From: Linnemannia schmuckeri
Lineage: Eukaryota > Mortierellomycota > Mortierellomycetes > Mortierellales > Mortierellaceae
DNA length: 64,000 nucleotides
Assembly: GCA_029449235.1 (NCBI GenBank)
Contig: JANATG010000008.1
Coordinates: 1,736,001 to 1,800,000, forward strand
Reading direction: 5' to 3'
Positions 45,101 through 58,190 of this stretch are shown here, piece by piece (positions within the stretch are counted from its first letter, which is position 1; every line of letters starts with the position of its first letter). A program made the translations under genes and the position numbers. Under the pieces are notes generated by a model. It made no database searches and was not told the DNA's origin. It saw only the letters and a program-made list of their open reading frames with translations.

Positions 45101-45300
45101 GTTCTCGGACTTGATAGACGGGTCATTGTGAACAGGTTCTAGCGTGAATGTGTCTGCGTTTGTGTAGCTAGGAGAGATGGAAGAAGACGACGAGAGAGAT
45201 GCAAGATGCATTAGCGTTGTGTTGCACCTGTAGGGCAATTCGATCAGAGAGTTGAGGAAGAGTGGAGGACATACAGTCGAAGTGAGTTGTAGATGACCAT
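42119..45300 (-). CDS. SAC1: phosphoinositide phosphatase SAC1
   Basis: Thirteen exons: 45300..45275, 45167..45019, 44965..44888, 44759..44632, 44489..44346, 44226..44149, 44037..43699, 43596..43349, 43257..43031, 42934..42862, 42761..42668, 42573..42419, 42320..42119; 646 residues. The Sac domain is complete: ADERFFWNYRLQ, RAGTRYFSRGIDAQGNVSNF, QTRGSIPIYWTQINNIKY, and the catalytic Cys-x5-Arg loop RTNCMDCLDRTNVVQS (about residue 425), then WADNADVVSCAYSGTGALKT. Two C-terminal membrane helices (ALPVVLLVGFAMLTTC; TYVLLFAAFWIALMAYVI) are followed by the conserved NWPRLV. Sac1 removes the 4-phosphate of PI4P in the ER and Golgi. Intron 2 is only 53 bases but has a CTAAC branch site. Confidence 0.96.
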
Positions 45301-45832
45301 GGCAGGTCGGTCCGTTTTGTCTGAAGTCGAGGGATGAGAACTATTGTTGAAGTGGCGATGCTGAGAGTGGAGGTAGGGATGAAGATGACGGTGACAAGGG
45401 TGTAGGAGGCAGCAAGGAAAACACGAAAGGGTTAGAGGGAGAGGAGGAAAAAAAGAGAAACCGCGGAAAATGTGAAAAGTGAGAAAAAGAGTCCCCTCTA
45501 AGAGCAATAGGAATTGGTGTTCGCTTTTTTTTTTATTTTTTTCTATTCAATTTGGCCAGGGGCGGGCATGGCGCACTATTGGAATAGAGAATCAAATCAA
45601 ATCCAAGAGTGATGATGTGAGATGGGGCTGGGAATTGAAAAAAAAGGGGATGAATAGAAAGGCCCAAGGATAATCGTATCGAGCAATCATGGAAATGATA
45701 TCAATTGGGAAGCTCCCGTTATGGCATGCGTTGAAAATCATGATGGTAAAAAAAAAGAAAATTTATAGACAGAAAAAACTCTAAATAATCATGAGCAAGA
45801 GCCGTAAAACAATATTGCTGCTGGTCCTGCTC
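45301..45832. other. intergenic spacer
   Basis: This contains the SAC1 5' flank and the 3' UTR of the 2-oxoglutarate dehydrogenase gene. It has several A and T runs. I see no gene. Confidence 0.45.
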
Positions 45833-48800
45833 TTAGAAGACGGGGACACCACCGACGACATCAGAGGGCTTCCTGGCCTCGCCGGTGAGGGCCTCGGCAA
45901 GGAAGGCATACTCCTCAGCCAAGTGGACCTTCTTGTTACCGGTGGCGACTGAAGCCGAGGGCTCACGACCAGCATAGCGGACCTCCTTGTTGGCATGGAA
46001 TTCCGTCTTCTTAAGAGATGTGCGGATACGGGGCCCAACGTGAGCCCAGGCTCCCATGTTCAATGGCTCCTCCTGGCACCAGACAATCTCGGCGTTGGGG
46101 TACTTGTCTGCGTGCTCCTTGACACGGTCATAGGGGAAGGGGTTCAACTGCTCAACACGCGAGATCGCAACATCGTCAATCTTGTTCTGTTCACGAGCTT
46201 TGACAAGGGCATAGTAAACCTGACCGGAGCAGAGAATATGTTTCTTGACCTTGTCGGCCGCAACAATTTTGTTCTCCTCAACCTCAGGGATGAAACGCCG
46301 GAAGCGGGTATCGCCCGACATCTCCTCCAAAGTCGAACGGGCCATGGGGTGACGCAGCAACAACTTGGAGTTAAAGGCAATTAAGGGTTTGCGGTAGTCG
46401 CGGTGGATCTGGCGACGGAGGGCGTGGAAGTAGTTGGCGGGCGTTGTGCAGTAGACAACCTGCATGTTGCAGTCCTGGTGCTGGCGCGACATCTTCTCAG
46501 GCGAAGGGAAGATGTCGGGATGATCATCACACATCTGGAGATAACGCTCAATACGGGCAGATGAGTGCTCGGGTCCCTGACCATCGTAACCGTGGGGCAA
46601 CAACATGGTCAAACCAGTGCGCTGGAGCCACTTGGTCTCTCCCGAAGCAATGAACTGATCAATGATGCACTGGGCGTTGTTAGCGAAATCACCGAACTGG
46701 GCCTCCCAGAGGATAAGAGAGTTGGGGTTGACGAGTGAGTATCCAAGCTCGAATCCAAGAGCACCAAACTCAGAGAGGGAAGAGTTGTTGACGGAGAAAG
46801 CAGCCTGACCGTGACCCAAGTTCTTGAGAGGGACATACAACTTGTCGGTCTCTTGGTCGTGGAGAACGGCGTGACGATGAGAGAAGGTGCCACGCTCAAC
46901 ATCCTGGCCGGCCAAACGGACGTGTTTGCCTTCAGAGAGCAAAGTACCAAAGGCAAGACCCTCAGCAGTGGCCCAGTCAATGTTGGAGCCAGTCTCAATG
47001 GTCTTGGCGCGAGCCTTCATGATACGGGCCAAGTTGGAATGGATCTTGAAACCAGGAGGAGTCGACGAGATCTTGTCTCCAATGTGCTTCAAGGTCTCGA
47101 TAGCAGCGCCAGTGGGGAAGCTGGGCAAAACCTCTGTGGCGAGCTCAGCAGGCGACTTGAATCCGTGCCAGGAACTGGTCATCCACTCCTTGGGCTTGGA
47201 CTTGTAGTCCTTGCTCTTGGCGTAGTTTTCCTCCAAAATGTCCCAAATGCGCTTCTTCATGTCGTTAATTTCCTCTGTCTTGAAGGTACCCTCCTTGACT
47301 AGCTGGTCAATATACTTTTCCAGAGCAGGGACCTGCTTCTCGATGGCCTTGTACATAATGGGCTGAGTAAAACTGGGCTGATCGGTCTCGTTGTGCCCGT
47401 GACGTCTGTAGCAGACAAGGTCGATAACAACATCAGTGTGGAACTCCTTGCGCCAGTCAGCAGCCAACTGATGGACATAGTTAACAGCCTCAACATCATC
47501 GGCGTTGACGTGGAAGATGGGGGCGTTGATGGACTTTGCGATATCGGTACAGTAGGCGGTCGAACGGGCGAAGCGAGGGTCGGTGGTGAAACCGATCTGG
47601 TTGTTGACAACGATGTGAACAGTTCCTCCAGTCGAGTAGGCGGGCAAGTCCATGAATCCGAGGGTCTCGTAGACGACGCCCTGCCCGGCAAAGGCGGCAT
47701 CACCGTGCAAGAGAACGGCGAGCGAGCGAGTTCTCTCCTTGTCATCCATATAGTGCTGGATGGCGTGAGTCTTTCCGAGAACGACACCGTCAGCAGCTTC
47801 CAAATGCGAGGGGTTGGCGACCAAGGACAAGTGAACGGGCTTGCCCGAGGGGGTGGGGCGCTCGTAGTTCATTCCCAAGTGGTACTTGACATCTCCCGAG
47901 AAGCCATCCTGAGCAGAGTTTCCGCTGAATTCGGAGAAGATGGACTCGTGGGGCTTGCGGACGACGTTGGAGAGGACGTTGAGACGACCACGATGGGGCA
48001 TGCCCATGACGATAGACTCCACTCCGTGCTCAACCGAACGATCAATCTATGCACATCGGGAAATTTTTGTCGTTAATCCTAGCCCATGGAACAGATACAC
48101 GGATAATCCTCAGCCGCTGCCGTTCAATTGCACGGTGCCAACTCTCATCTGCGAGACTTACCAATGCCTTCATTCCGGGAATCAAACTCTCGCCTCCCTC
48201 AAGACCGAAGCGCTTCTCGCTGGGATACTTTGACGCGACGAAACGCTCAAAGGAGTCAGACCAGATCATGCGATCGAGGATCATGGTCTTCTCCTCGGTA
48301 GTGTACTGGTAAGGTTTTGGGACCTCGACGCGTTGACGGATCCAGTCGCAGCGATCCCTGTCGGGGATGTGGATGTACTCGACACCGATGGAACCACCTA
48401 AGAGGTAGAAGCGCGAGGTGAGGTGTGTGCACAAAGAGGGAAGTGTCAGTATCGGAAATAATCCGTGGGAATGAGTGTGTTTGTTGAAAAATGAACACGA
48501 CACGACTTGAAGGATGACCTCATGATTGTAATGAGCTCTAGCGTACGGCTGGCAAATACATTGAGGAGAATCCCAACTAAGGACGAACGGGAAGCAAAAC
48601 CAAAACTTACAGTAAATGTTCTTGAGGTGGTTAACGATCTCACGAAGAGTTTGCTTGCTGCCAGTATCAAGGAAACCGGGAAGAATACCGGGTCCGAGAG
48701 AAAAGGTGCGGTCGAGATCCTTTTCGGTAAAGCCGTAGTGGTTCAAGTCAAGCTCGCGAGGAGTGGCCCAATCTAAATCAGCCTCGTTAATTCCAAGAGG

Positions 48801-49262
48801 GTCCAGACGAGCAACATGGTGACCGCGAACCTGGTAAGCGCGGACAAGAAGCTGAATCTTCAAGTGGTCAATGACATCGGAGGATCCGGCCTGAGAGCCA
48901 GGGACCAACGAGGGAACACCACCACTCGTGGGAATAGTTGGGGCAGCCTGGAAGGACTGGGAGGAAGACATGCCGTTAGACTGATTCCTGAAGTAGATTT
49001 GCCACGAGAGGTGGACAGAGTTAGGGTCCTTGAGCCAGGCAGAGTACATCTCCTCGACGTAGCTGGCCGAGTTGCCCTGGAGGAAGGCATCCTTGGCGGC
49101 GGGGATATCGTTCTTGGAGGCAGTTGAAGAAGACTTGCGGATAGACATCAAGGTGGCGACGGGTGCAGTGGCGCGAGCCAAGGAGGAGCGCGTCAAGAGA
49201 GCGGACTGGCGCGCCAAGGGGTTGACGGCCGCGCGGGTGATAGAAGAGAGAGGAAAAGGCAT
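45833..49262 (-). CDS. KGD1: 2-oxoglutarate dehydrogenase E1 component
   Basis: Exons 49262..48611, 48397..48162 and 48046..45833 give 1033 residues, the normal length. The N-terminus (MPFPLSSITRAAVNPLARQS and on) is Arg/Ser-rich, a mitochondrial presequence. SYVEEMYSAWLKDPNSVHLS is the E1 N-terminal motif. The thiamine-diphosphate domain shows GMPHRGRLNVLSNV, LLHGDAAFAGQGVVYETL and VNNQIGFTTDPR. The C-terminal domain includes TFSHRHAVLHDQ, LPHGYDGQGPEHSSARIERY and the NMGAWAHVGPR block. E1 decarboxylates 2-oxoglutarate and transfers succinyl to the lipoyl arm of E2 in the TCA cycle. C-ending codons throughout the last exon suggest high expression. Confidence 0.98.
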
Positions 49263-49956
49263 AGTGCGCGTGACAATATGAAGATGAAAAAGATGCGTAT
49301 TTTTTTTTATGGTCTAGAGTACGGAGTTAACCATTGAGTGTGTTGTCGTTTGGTGGCGGATGTCGGTGTTATTGTCGTCTATACTCGTTTGTGTGAGGTG
49401 TGTATGCACAGAGGGGGAGAGTACGGTGGACAAAGGTGGAATAAAGTGGAGAGGAGTAAGAGGTGAGAGAAGGGTGGAGTGGAGAGGAATGAGGGGAGGA
49501 AAAGGGAGAAGGGATGAACAGAAACAAAACGAGCACCGACAGGAACAGGGGAAATAAAGGAAAAGGGAAAAGGGAGCATAAAAGGGCAGAGGCCAAGCCA
49601 CACCTTACTCATAGTCAGGCCTTTCGTTGAGAACTCGGACCACCTTCAGCGCACCAACTATGGACAAAATGAGGTTTCTCATTGAGTGTCATTTAGTTTC
49701 GCTGCCATCCCTTCACTCAAGAACAAGATACAACCATGGGCAGGTCTCTCTCTCTATCGCCGTGTAGCAGCAACAAGAACAAATGAACACTGATAGTAAC
49801 TAGCACCATGGCATCAGACTTGCCAATGAAATAAGCCCTTTCTCTGGTTTCCGCCTCGTTTTCTTTATTCAAATCAACCATAACACCGAAGAAAATATAA
49901 TTATTTAAGAAAAAGGTGCTATTTATTGTGTTATGCCCAGAGACAAGGTGACTAGG
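49263..49956. other. intergenic spacer
   Basis: This is the 5' flank of the dehydrogenase gene and the 3' UTR of the next minus-strand gene. The part at 49380-49600 is purine-rich (GGAGAGG/AAGGG); on the coding strand it is a pyrimidine-rich leader. I see no gene. Confidence 0.45.
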
Positions 49957-52478
49957 CTAGCTGCTGCTGCTGTCGCTGTTGCTGACATAGCTGGTGTTGC
50001 CGAAAGAGTCTTCAATGCCATGGCGAGACCAGGCACTGCTAGTATCTCTGAAAGATCCCGCAATCGAGCCATGAACGCCGGCAAGGATGTCAGTAATGGT
50101 GCCGATTCCAAGCCAGTGATTATCCGAAGAACCGTACTGATCTAAACATTTTTTAAACGCAGCGAGCATGACCGTTAATATGGGCGCCAATGTGGGCAGG
50201 GGAGGCTGAGCATGAGAACAATAAAGGGTACATACAACAGACTGCCAAAAAGCCGAATTTTTTGGATCGTTATAGACGACGATCGCACAGACAATGTCGG
50301 CAGTGACGACCATGTTGATTCGAAGGAGCGACACAAACTTGGTAAAGATCCCTTCCAGGTCTGCAACAGTCCCCATGCGAAGATCGTATGGGTTGCTAGC
50401 TTTTGAGACATGAAGGGCGGCGTGCAGCTCCTGCAGAAGTGCCAGAAACGGTTGGCCAATAGTCGAGGAGCTGTCGATGTTCAACTCTCCAGATGTCAGT
50501 AGCGAGATCAGGTTCAGTAGGGTTATCGTGTTCTGAGAGATCGTCGGTGAATCTTGTTTCTGGTGACGATCGGACTTATCCAACGAAAGGATATGTTGGT
50601 GGATTAGGGTGCTTAAGAGTCCGTTGCTTGAAGTCACCGCACAACCGATCAAGAAGACTATCCTCCGTCGTAGAGCCATCTCTTGTGGTGGAGCAGTCTG
50701 AAAGATATAGCGGACTTGAATTTTCCAAAGTGTGTCAATCTCCAACAACACTGCGGCACTGATCGAAACGCGAGAACTCGCCGCCTCCTTTGGCTCCGAT
50801 TCGCGATAGTTAACAATGCGGCCAGCGGTCAAAATCACGGCGCAAAGATTCACATCATGATCCGGAAACGACGCATCCGACTCCATAGGCGTCATATAAA
50901 CAGACTCTCCAGATCCAAGACGCGTCAAAGCCCACTCGACCAACAAGATCCAGATCCGCACAATCCGCCAGTCGTCAATTTCACCCGCAAGTTCGGCAGA
51001 GTCCTCCAGGATCCTCTCGGCCAAATGACGGCGCTGGTCCTCTAAAAGTTGTCCTGACAGGGCGGATGTCAAGAATTGAGACGATTCAAAATGTCGCTGT
51101 GTAATCTGGTGTCGACTCTGATAAAAATCCGGAGAACGTTCGTAGTCCTGAATGACACCATCGATTAATTGAATGAGGGACCTCTGTCGCGCCAGTGAAG
51201 AAACTATCAGCAATCTATTTATTTCAATAAATGCGTGTTAGATGTCTGTAAAGCAGCAATCACTATCGCCATCGACGCGAGCATATCAATCAATAAAAAA
51301 ATAGAGATGTGAACCTACTGGGCCAGTGTCTGGTGGTCCTTGAGAATAGCTGGCATAGTGGCGTTAGTTTGCTGCATCATCAGTGACTCCACAAACGATG
51401 AGTCTAAGAGATGCAGCGGCACAAGTTTTGGACCCTGCAGACGTTTGGAATATAGTACGTATGCGGCCCTGATAATGCCTCCTAAGAGTTTTGCTGCACT
51501 TGGCGTCGATACCAAAGGTGCACACAACTCTGACAGCTGACGGTTCCATGTCACCTATGAAATAAATAATATATCCGTCTGTGTTAGAGATATATTTGTC
51601 ACGCTAATAGCTGAAGTCGAAAACATGTCCACGGCTGACGGACATACCAGCGAAAACCACGCGGTATCTGTCAACTCTGTGTTCGCAACCTGATCCAGCA
51701 ACATCGTCAAATTATCGACCATGGTCTCCAAAGTTTGCTCCATCTCCCTCTCCTTCAACTCCTTGCCCGAAACCTCGAACAGACCCTGAAATGGGTCGCG
51801 CTTCTTCTCTACGGACTCATTCTGTCCAGAACAAGGAGGGTGTCCTTCCGCGCTATTCTTTTTTCTACTCAATTCGCCCTGCTGTTGCTGCGCTCGAAAC
51901 ATATCGCGCATCCTTGCAGCCCGCCATGACTGCTCAGCAGAAGGTGGAGGAGGTATCGGCGTTGTTGCGCTATTCGATCTTGCACCAACAACAGCAACGT
52001 TGCCACCAGCCCTGGCCGAAAACTTGATCACCGATTGAGCCACCAGATCTGCAAGTCCTCTAAAAGACGTGGAGGCGGTAACAACAGGGTTCCTGCAGAG
52101 CATCTCCAAAAGCGGCCCCAGGGTTGGATAGAGTTCCGATGCATGGACGGGCATGGATTCGATGGTCGGCTCATTAGTAATGGGCCAGGGCTCGATAATC
52201 GGTTGGATGGTCGTCAGGAATGTTTGTAGGTGATTCAGGCTTGCGTTGATTTCTGAAGTTGCTTTTGCGCGACTAAATAACGGGGGGAAATAACAAGGGA
52301 GCCATTGGTTAGCGAAAACAGATACACCGTTGCTCAAGTTTGCTCTTGCAAAAAACATGGCGGCACAGAGCGTGTTCGAATGACATGGGAGTAGATGGTG
52401 GAGTACTTACGGCTGTTGACTGCATTGCTCTTGGAAAGCAAGAAACTCTTTTGCCTGAGCCTCGATCTCCTGATCCAT
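49957..52478 (-). CDS. unrecognised alpha-helical protein
   Basis: Exons 52478..52411, 52272..51648, 51554..51319 and 51214..49957 give 728 residues, and all phases agree. I do not recognise a family. The N-terminus (MDQEIEAQAKEFLAFQEQCS) is an amphipathic helix. A low-complexity, polar linker with PIPPPPSAEQSW and QQQQGE lies around residues 120-200. The rest is leucine-rich helices (for example DNLTMLLDQVANTELTDTAW, ILLVEWALTRL, NTITLLNLISLLTSGEL) of the kind seen in HEAT/ARM-like scaffolds such as large Mediator or other nuclear complex subunits. The C-terminus is Ser-rich. There is no signal peptide or clear membrane helix. Any function is open; the helical-scaffold idea is an inference. 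Confidence 0.75.
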
Positions 52479-52622
52479 TCCATGCGAGGCGAATCACCGA
52501 AATGAAAGTAGTTGGGAGAGGAGAATGAAAGAGAGGTGGCAAAAAGATGAAAATGTTAACGAAGCACTCAGTCTCCAATTTTTATGCTTTCAGCCACAAA
52601 AATTTTAATTACGGTATCATAT

Positions 52623-55600
52623 CTAAGCGTCGGCATCGGCATCCTGGATAATCCTCAAGAAGACCTCCTCCAGCGTGGTCTGACTCAGGCCCCAGTCGTC
52701 AATACCATGCTCGTGCTTGTGCGCCTCAATCTCTTCAAACAACCGTTGGATCAAACCAGGGCTGGTCTCAAACTCCCACGACTCCGAAGTCACAAAGGCA
52801 TCGAGTCTCTTGGCTGTCGACGGCAGCAATGATGCAATATAGGCCGAAGCACGGTCAACATTCTCGGGGCGGCAAGCAAAAGTGATCTTGAATCCCCGAC
52901 CATACAACTCCTTGAGGCGGATCTGACCTCCAATGCAGCGCAATGTACCTTTGGCCATGATACCAATGCGCGCACATAGAATCTCGGCCTCCTCCATCGA
53001 ATGGGTCGTCAGAATAATGGTACGTCCCTGCTTGGCATGCGAAATAATGTCCCAGATAAGACGACGGACGGAAATATCAAGTCCAGTTGTGGGCTCATCC
53101 AAGAAGACGATACCGGGGTTACCGACCAAAGCAATGGCGATCGACAAACGGCGTTTCTCACCACCACTGAGTCCCTTAGTCAGTCGGTTCTCGAATGGCA
53201 CCAAGGAAACAGCGTTCAGCGATGCCAAGACAGCAGCGCGCTCATCGGCAGCAACAACACCCTTGAGACGGGCATAGAAGTAGAGATGCTCACCCACAGT
53301 CTATATCACAGTAATCGTAAACGAAGATGTTAGACTATTGCAAACATTGCACCAATGCCGGAGCACATAACGGCTGCCAAGACAAAATTTTACCAAGTCA
53401 TCCCAAAGAATATCGTGCTGAGGGCAAACACCAATGTTGCGGTACACATCCTTGATCTCGGTATCCAGCTCATAGCCAGCCAAACGGGCCCATCCTTGGG
53501 TAGGTTCATACAATCCAGTCAGGATATGGATCAACGAAGTCTTCCCGGCACCGTTGGGTCCCAAGAGACCAAAGATGGTGTCCTTTTCCACGGCGAATGT
53601 GACGTTCTTGACAGCAAGCTTGCTGTTGCTAGGATAGATCTTGCGCATGTTCTTCATGACCAAGGGCGAATCGGGTGCAAATTCGTCATGGAGGACACGA
53701 GAACGCTCCTGCTTGACATCTCCGTCTTCGAACTGAACCTCCTCAGGATCCAAGGGAATCTCTCCCTGGACAATCTCTCTCTGTGATCCAGTGCGATCCT
53801 TGCGACGCTGGCCCTCAATGTCACCTGTAATCATCTTGTCCTCCTTCTTGCCAAACAACTTCTTGTAAGGTCCAGAGAAAATGAAGTGCCAAGGTTGACG
53901 GACACCAAACTCAGTGGGCATCACCTCGGTCAGGTAGAAGGCCAAAGCGAGGAAGACAAAAGTGGCGATCACCAAGGCAATCATGACCTGAAAGACCTCA
54001 TCCGATCCCTTGAGGTCAGACATCTTGTAGGGCTGGTAGCTCGAATCATAACTAGAACGGTTCATCACCGACAGAGCGCGGTAGAAGGCGAAAGCGGGCC
54101 AGACAAAGTATCCAAGAGGCGCTGGGTCGTCCATAAAGATGGACTCCGTGGCAAGGGAAACGATGACACCGCAGAGAACCAGCAAGAATACAATGACCAA
54201 GGCTGTGCGCGACTTGCTGAAAAAGCAAGACAGGAAGAATGCGAGGGCAATTTGGACGTGACCCCAGAGGAAAAACAAGAGGATAAAGACGCCCGCTTCG
54301 ATCTTTGTAAAGAAGGGCATGCGGAAGGCAATTCCTGCAATGACGAACATGATGGACGAAATGACGTGAAGGATGTAAAAGTGGATGTAGTGGGCAATGT
54401 AGTAGGTGATCGACTTGAGGCCACTCTATTGAAACAATTTCAGGAGGAATTGTAAAAGTTAGAAATTCTACGCGTATTCCTTGTAAACTGAGGCTGAGGA
54501 GAAGAAACGTGACAGCTTACCATGCGCATCATGACGAGAATACGATCTTCCTTCTCTTTGACAAGAGTAATGACGAAAATGGGTAGCAAGAAAGAAACAC
54601 CAAAGGGATACAAGATACGGCCGACCATGGAGGCAATGGGGATCTCAGCCTTGGAGGAGAACAACTGGGGCATGCCGCGGAAACCATGGGTAATCCTGGT
54701 GGCATTGGCAGTAGCGGATGTTTTCACTATTAACATAAACGTTTTTGTTATTTGCATGAGTCATAGTAGAGGTAAAACGCGTTGAATTACGAAAACATAG
54801 CGGCGCTACTTACATATGGCATTGGAAAGAGCGGTGTGCTGCTGCATCAGACGGAAACCACGGTTGGGGTAGTTGGCGGCCTGGGCTAAGCGAATATCTG
54901 TTCCAATCTGCAAAGTGTAGTCGAACTTTCTGGCGACGGCATCAATGGCGTTGAAGACCAAGGCTCCGATAGGCATGTTCTGAACGAGAGCTCCGATTTG
55001 TGAATAGTATTGGACCAACTGTCTAGGATCTGGTTCTTTGGAAAGCAACGCTGACTTGTTGACGCGCGCCAAACCATCGACGAGTACTCTAATCTGATCA
55101 GTCAGCGCGTCGTCCACGTCTGCGTCGACCCCCTTGATCTGTTCGTAGAATGGCACAGGCTGGAATCCGGTAACCGCCGGAAATCCAGTTGCAGTATTGG
55201 TAGTAATGTTGGCAAAGTAGCGAGTATCCATCGCGCCCAAAAGTCCTGTTCCAAATGGCTCTCCCGTCAGGTTGCCACTCTTGGGGTCAATTTGAGGTTG
55301 CTTAGGACGGGTACCCATTTGACCACCAGTATTGTCGGCTGCGAGGACTAGGGGATACATTTGCTGGGAGGTGAGATCAATAGGAGCAGCCAGCTCAACG
55401 GGACCCAGCCAACCGCCGATGGGCTGGGGCTTGTAGGTGCTGTCGAGGTTGGCGCCGGGAGTGGTGATGTTGGGATTGACTGCATAGGGGGACGAGTACG
55501 GGTAGTCTTTTTCGAACCACCAGACACAGCTGTCGGCAGAAATAGTGGGGGCAGATCCGAATCCAAGGGTTCCCGTGATGACGTACCAATTGACGTGGTT

Positions 55601-56362
55601 GATGGTTGCATCCTTTTTGGCGTTGGGGATCTCTGAGCCGGGCGAGGTAGGGAAGTCGACGACTTGCTTTTTGGTAGCAGGAACCATGGGGAGTCCCTGG
55701 GGCGTCATTGCATTGACATCCGAACACAGCAGGTAGTCTAATTGTAATAGGCATATCAAGGATGAACGCGTGTTTAGTTTGTGCAGCTAAAGACGCCCGT
55801 GGATGCAACTGAGGAAGACATAGTCCATGTGGCTGAAACCCCGAGACAGGAGTGTTAAGTCTCAAAATTCAATATATGGAATAAAAAAATAAACGATCAA
55901 TCGGACATTTGTTTGACGTTGAGAGTTCTACGTGTCCCTAAACTGCATGCACAGACAATTGAATGATGTGCAGGGACCAGATGAGAGGGAAGATTGTATA
56001 ATGAAGAAGGTATGATACCTGCAGGGTTGCCGAGGTTGTCGATCAGGTGAGTAATGCCGATACCCATTGCACCAGCAATGAGGACCATCAAAATGGGGCA
56101 CAGGCCGATACAACAGACATTCACAAAAACTTGGCGACGCTGATAAGAAAGCGTTTTCCGCCCCTATATTTTCATAACAAAGATTATCCGAGTCCGACAA
56201 TTCAAGTGAGAGTGGGTGCAAAGTAAGTTTTGTGAAGCATAGTATTGCTTTGGTTCTCTTTCAATTTAAATGAAAATGATATGAAGGATAAGGCTGGTTG
56301 TTGCGTTTTACCAACGCACGGAACTGGAAGGATTTGCGTCCTGTCTTGGGAGCGTTGTCCAT
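52623..56362 (-). CDS. ABCA-type half ABC transporter
   Basis: Exons 56362..56312, 56163..56019, 55737..54814, 54726..54521, 54425..53394 and 53300..52623 give 1011 residues. One membrane helix near the N-terminus (CIGLCPILMVLIAGAMG) is followed by a large loop of about 300 residues. A cluster of helices comes next (LYPFGVSFLLPIFVITLV onward, including AGVFILLFFLWGHVQIALAF). This is the ABCA layout with a big luminal loop. The nucleotide-binding domain has GLLGPNGAGKTSL (Walker A), the Q-loop CPQHDILW, the signature LSGGEKRRLS, Walker B GIVFLDEPTTGLD and the switch His in LTTHSMEEAE. ABCA proteins move lipids. It is a half-size version with one domain set, so it would act as a dimer. Confidence 0.93.
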
Positions 56363-56879
56363 GGCGTGATCAATGTCGTTGTTCCTGCTGTGGCTGCTAC
56401 TGCTGGTAGTGATTGTCACTGCATGAGAGAGAGGGGGGGGAGAAGAGAGGAGTGTAGATAGGAAGAAGGGGAGTGAATATTCGGATCGACTGTAAGATTG
56501 TACCATCAATTACTGTCCTCACAGGCAGGTATACCAACGGACAAGAAGTAAAGAAGGGGGAGAGACAAAGAAAGAAAGGACTAAGGATGCAAGGGAGTTG
56601 TCGATGGTACCTGAGTCGTGGACTTGTGCAGTTGAGTCCATGGTGCTGATTGTGGCAATGACCAAGTGATCAACACTGAGGAAGGGAGAGGGAGAGAAAG
56701 AGAAAGGGGTAGACGGAATTAGGGAGGGAGGTGATGGTGTTGGTGATGTTGGTAGTGGTAGTGATGAGAGGGTTGAAGAGAGAGGGGAGGGTTGAAAGGA
56801 GGAACGATGAAGAGAGGGGTGAGGAGAGGTTGAGTACTGCACTTAAAGGTGTGAAGAAAAAGAATTAAAAAGTCGACAG

Positions 56880-57046
56880 AGGAGGAGAAGGAGGAGGAGG
56901 AGGAGGAAGCGTGAGTGCGATAGTGCGCGGCGAAGGAGATTCCCGATAGAAGAGGACAAAAAGGGAAGGGAATAAAAAAGAGGAGAGGAGAAGGGAAGGA
57001 ACGAAGGAACAAAGGAACAAAGAAACAAAGAAACAAAGAAGGAACA
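56880..57046 (+). repeat. purine-rich simple repeats
   Basis: A (GGA)n run near 56881-56907 is followed by imperfect AAGGAACAA/AAGAAACAA tandem units near 56995-57046. The opposite strand, which is the ABCA sense strand, is pure pyrimidine over long stretches. Confidence 0.8.
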
Positions 57047-57948
57047 GAGCAATTGAGCCAAGAAGCAGGGGAACAAGAAGGATAAAAAAATAGATGATGA
57101 TGATGATGATAATTGACAAGGAGGATAAACGAAGGGGGATGGATCCACGAGGAGAAGTGAGTGGCAAAAGGGTAAATGGGGAATTAATAAAAAGTAAAGA
57201 AGCTCAACCCAGGGACAACCGGTTTGTCGCTCGTCGAGGTTCAGTTCTATCCCCTGGACGTTCCTCCAGAATGCAGCAGCGATTGTTTCGCACTTTTTTA
57301 TTTTCCTCCCATATCGCTTTATCTCAGCCCACTTTTGAGGCTCTCGACTGTATTGTCTTTGTGCTTGTTAGGCCTTCTAGTATACTCTCGATCACACAAA
57401 CAATCGTACACGCACGCACAACCCGCCCCTATCGATTCACAACAAAAGCCCTGTCTTTCCGTTTCTTGTTTTTCTTCAGTATTTCATCCTGCGTCCAAAC
57501 CCTGAAAAATAAAAATAAAAATAAAAGTAGCCACCGTGTAATGACACGCAACGATGCAAGGGACTGCGACCGTGGCTATGGCACTTCTTGGCTAACCTTC
57601 ACAGGCAATAAAAAGAGTAGGATAAAAGGGAAGGGGTTGACTGCTGAAGTCAAAAGTCGACCTGCCACGACGCTGCTCTAATTAATCGCGCAGTAATGTT
57701 GTAAATATTCCGTTTTAAAGGCTGTTGCCAAGGAAGGGTCCTCTTAGCAAAAAGTGATGAGAAAATAGTAGAGGAAAATGACTGGCGGTCTAGTTCATCA
57801 TCGATAACCGTGTAGCTTCCTTGCCTTCATGCGACTCTTTGTTCTACATAAACTAGTAAGCGGTGCTTAGTGAGAAGTAAAGTCGCAAGTTCATTATTTG
57901 TTTGCTACCATTTGCTTCTTTTTGTTTGTCTGTTTGTTAATAAAAAAG

Positions 57949-57972
57949 AAAAAAAAAAAAAAAAAAAAAAAA
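57949..57972 (+). repeat. A24 homopolymer
   Basis: Twenty-four consecutive A lie in the gap between the ABCA gene and the aldo-keto reductase gene. No coding sequence adjoins it on the left, so it is not clearly a processed-transcript tail. Confidence 0.85.
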
Positions 57973-58190
57973 TGAATTCTTAACTGAACCTTACGTTGGG
58001 CGAAAAAGCGGATCTGCCGACATATCGCTGAATTAGCCGAAGAGAGCCAACATCCTTCAATTCAACCTAGAAAAGTAGAAAACTGTGATGCAATTGCAAT
58101 ACGTCTTGTACTTTATTAAGATTTACAAAGGTTAAGAAGCTGCAAAGTAAAGAATGAACGAGTGGCAGACAGGGGAAGGATGATGTCTGC

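Larger units (their letters stand above)
56363..58190. other. 1.8-kb intergenic gap
   Basis: This is the largest gap, between the ABCA start and the aldo-keto reductase stop (both minus). Purine-rich tandem repeats lie at 56880-57046 and a 24-base A run at 57949..57972. A 195-codon plus-strand frame (57094..57681) begins with five Met codons and runs through simple repeats; I do not consider it a gene. The left part may be the ABCA 5' UTR. Confidence 0.4.

Noticed and set aside
57094..57681. 195-codon plus-strand frame in the 1.8-kb gap
   Set aside because: Begins in an ATG microsatellite, runs through simple repeats, and has no domain or splice support.
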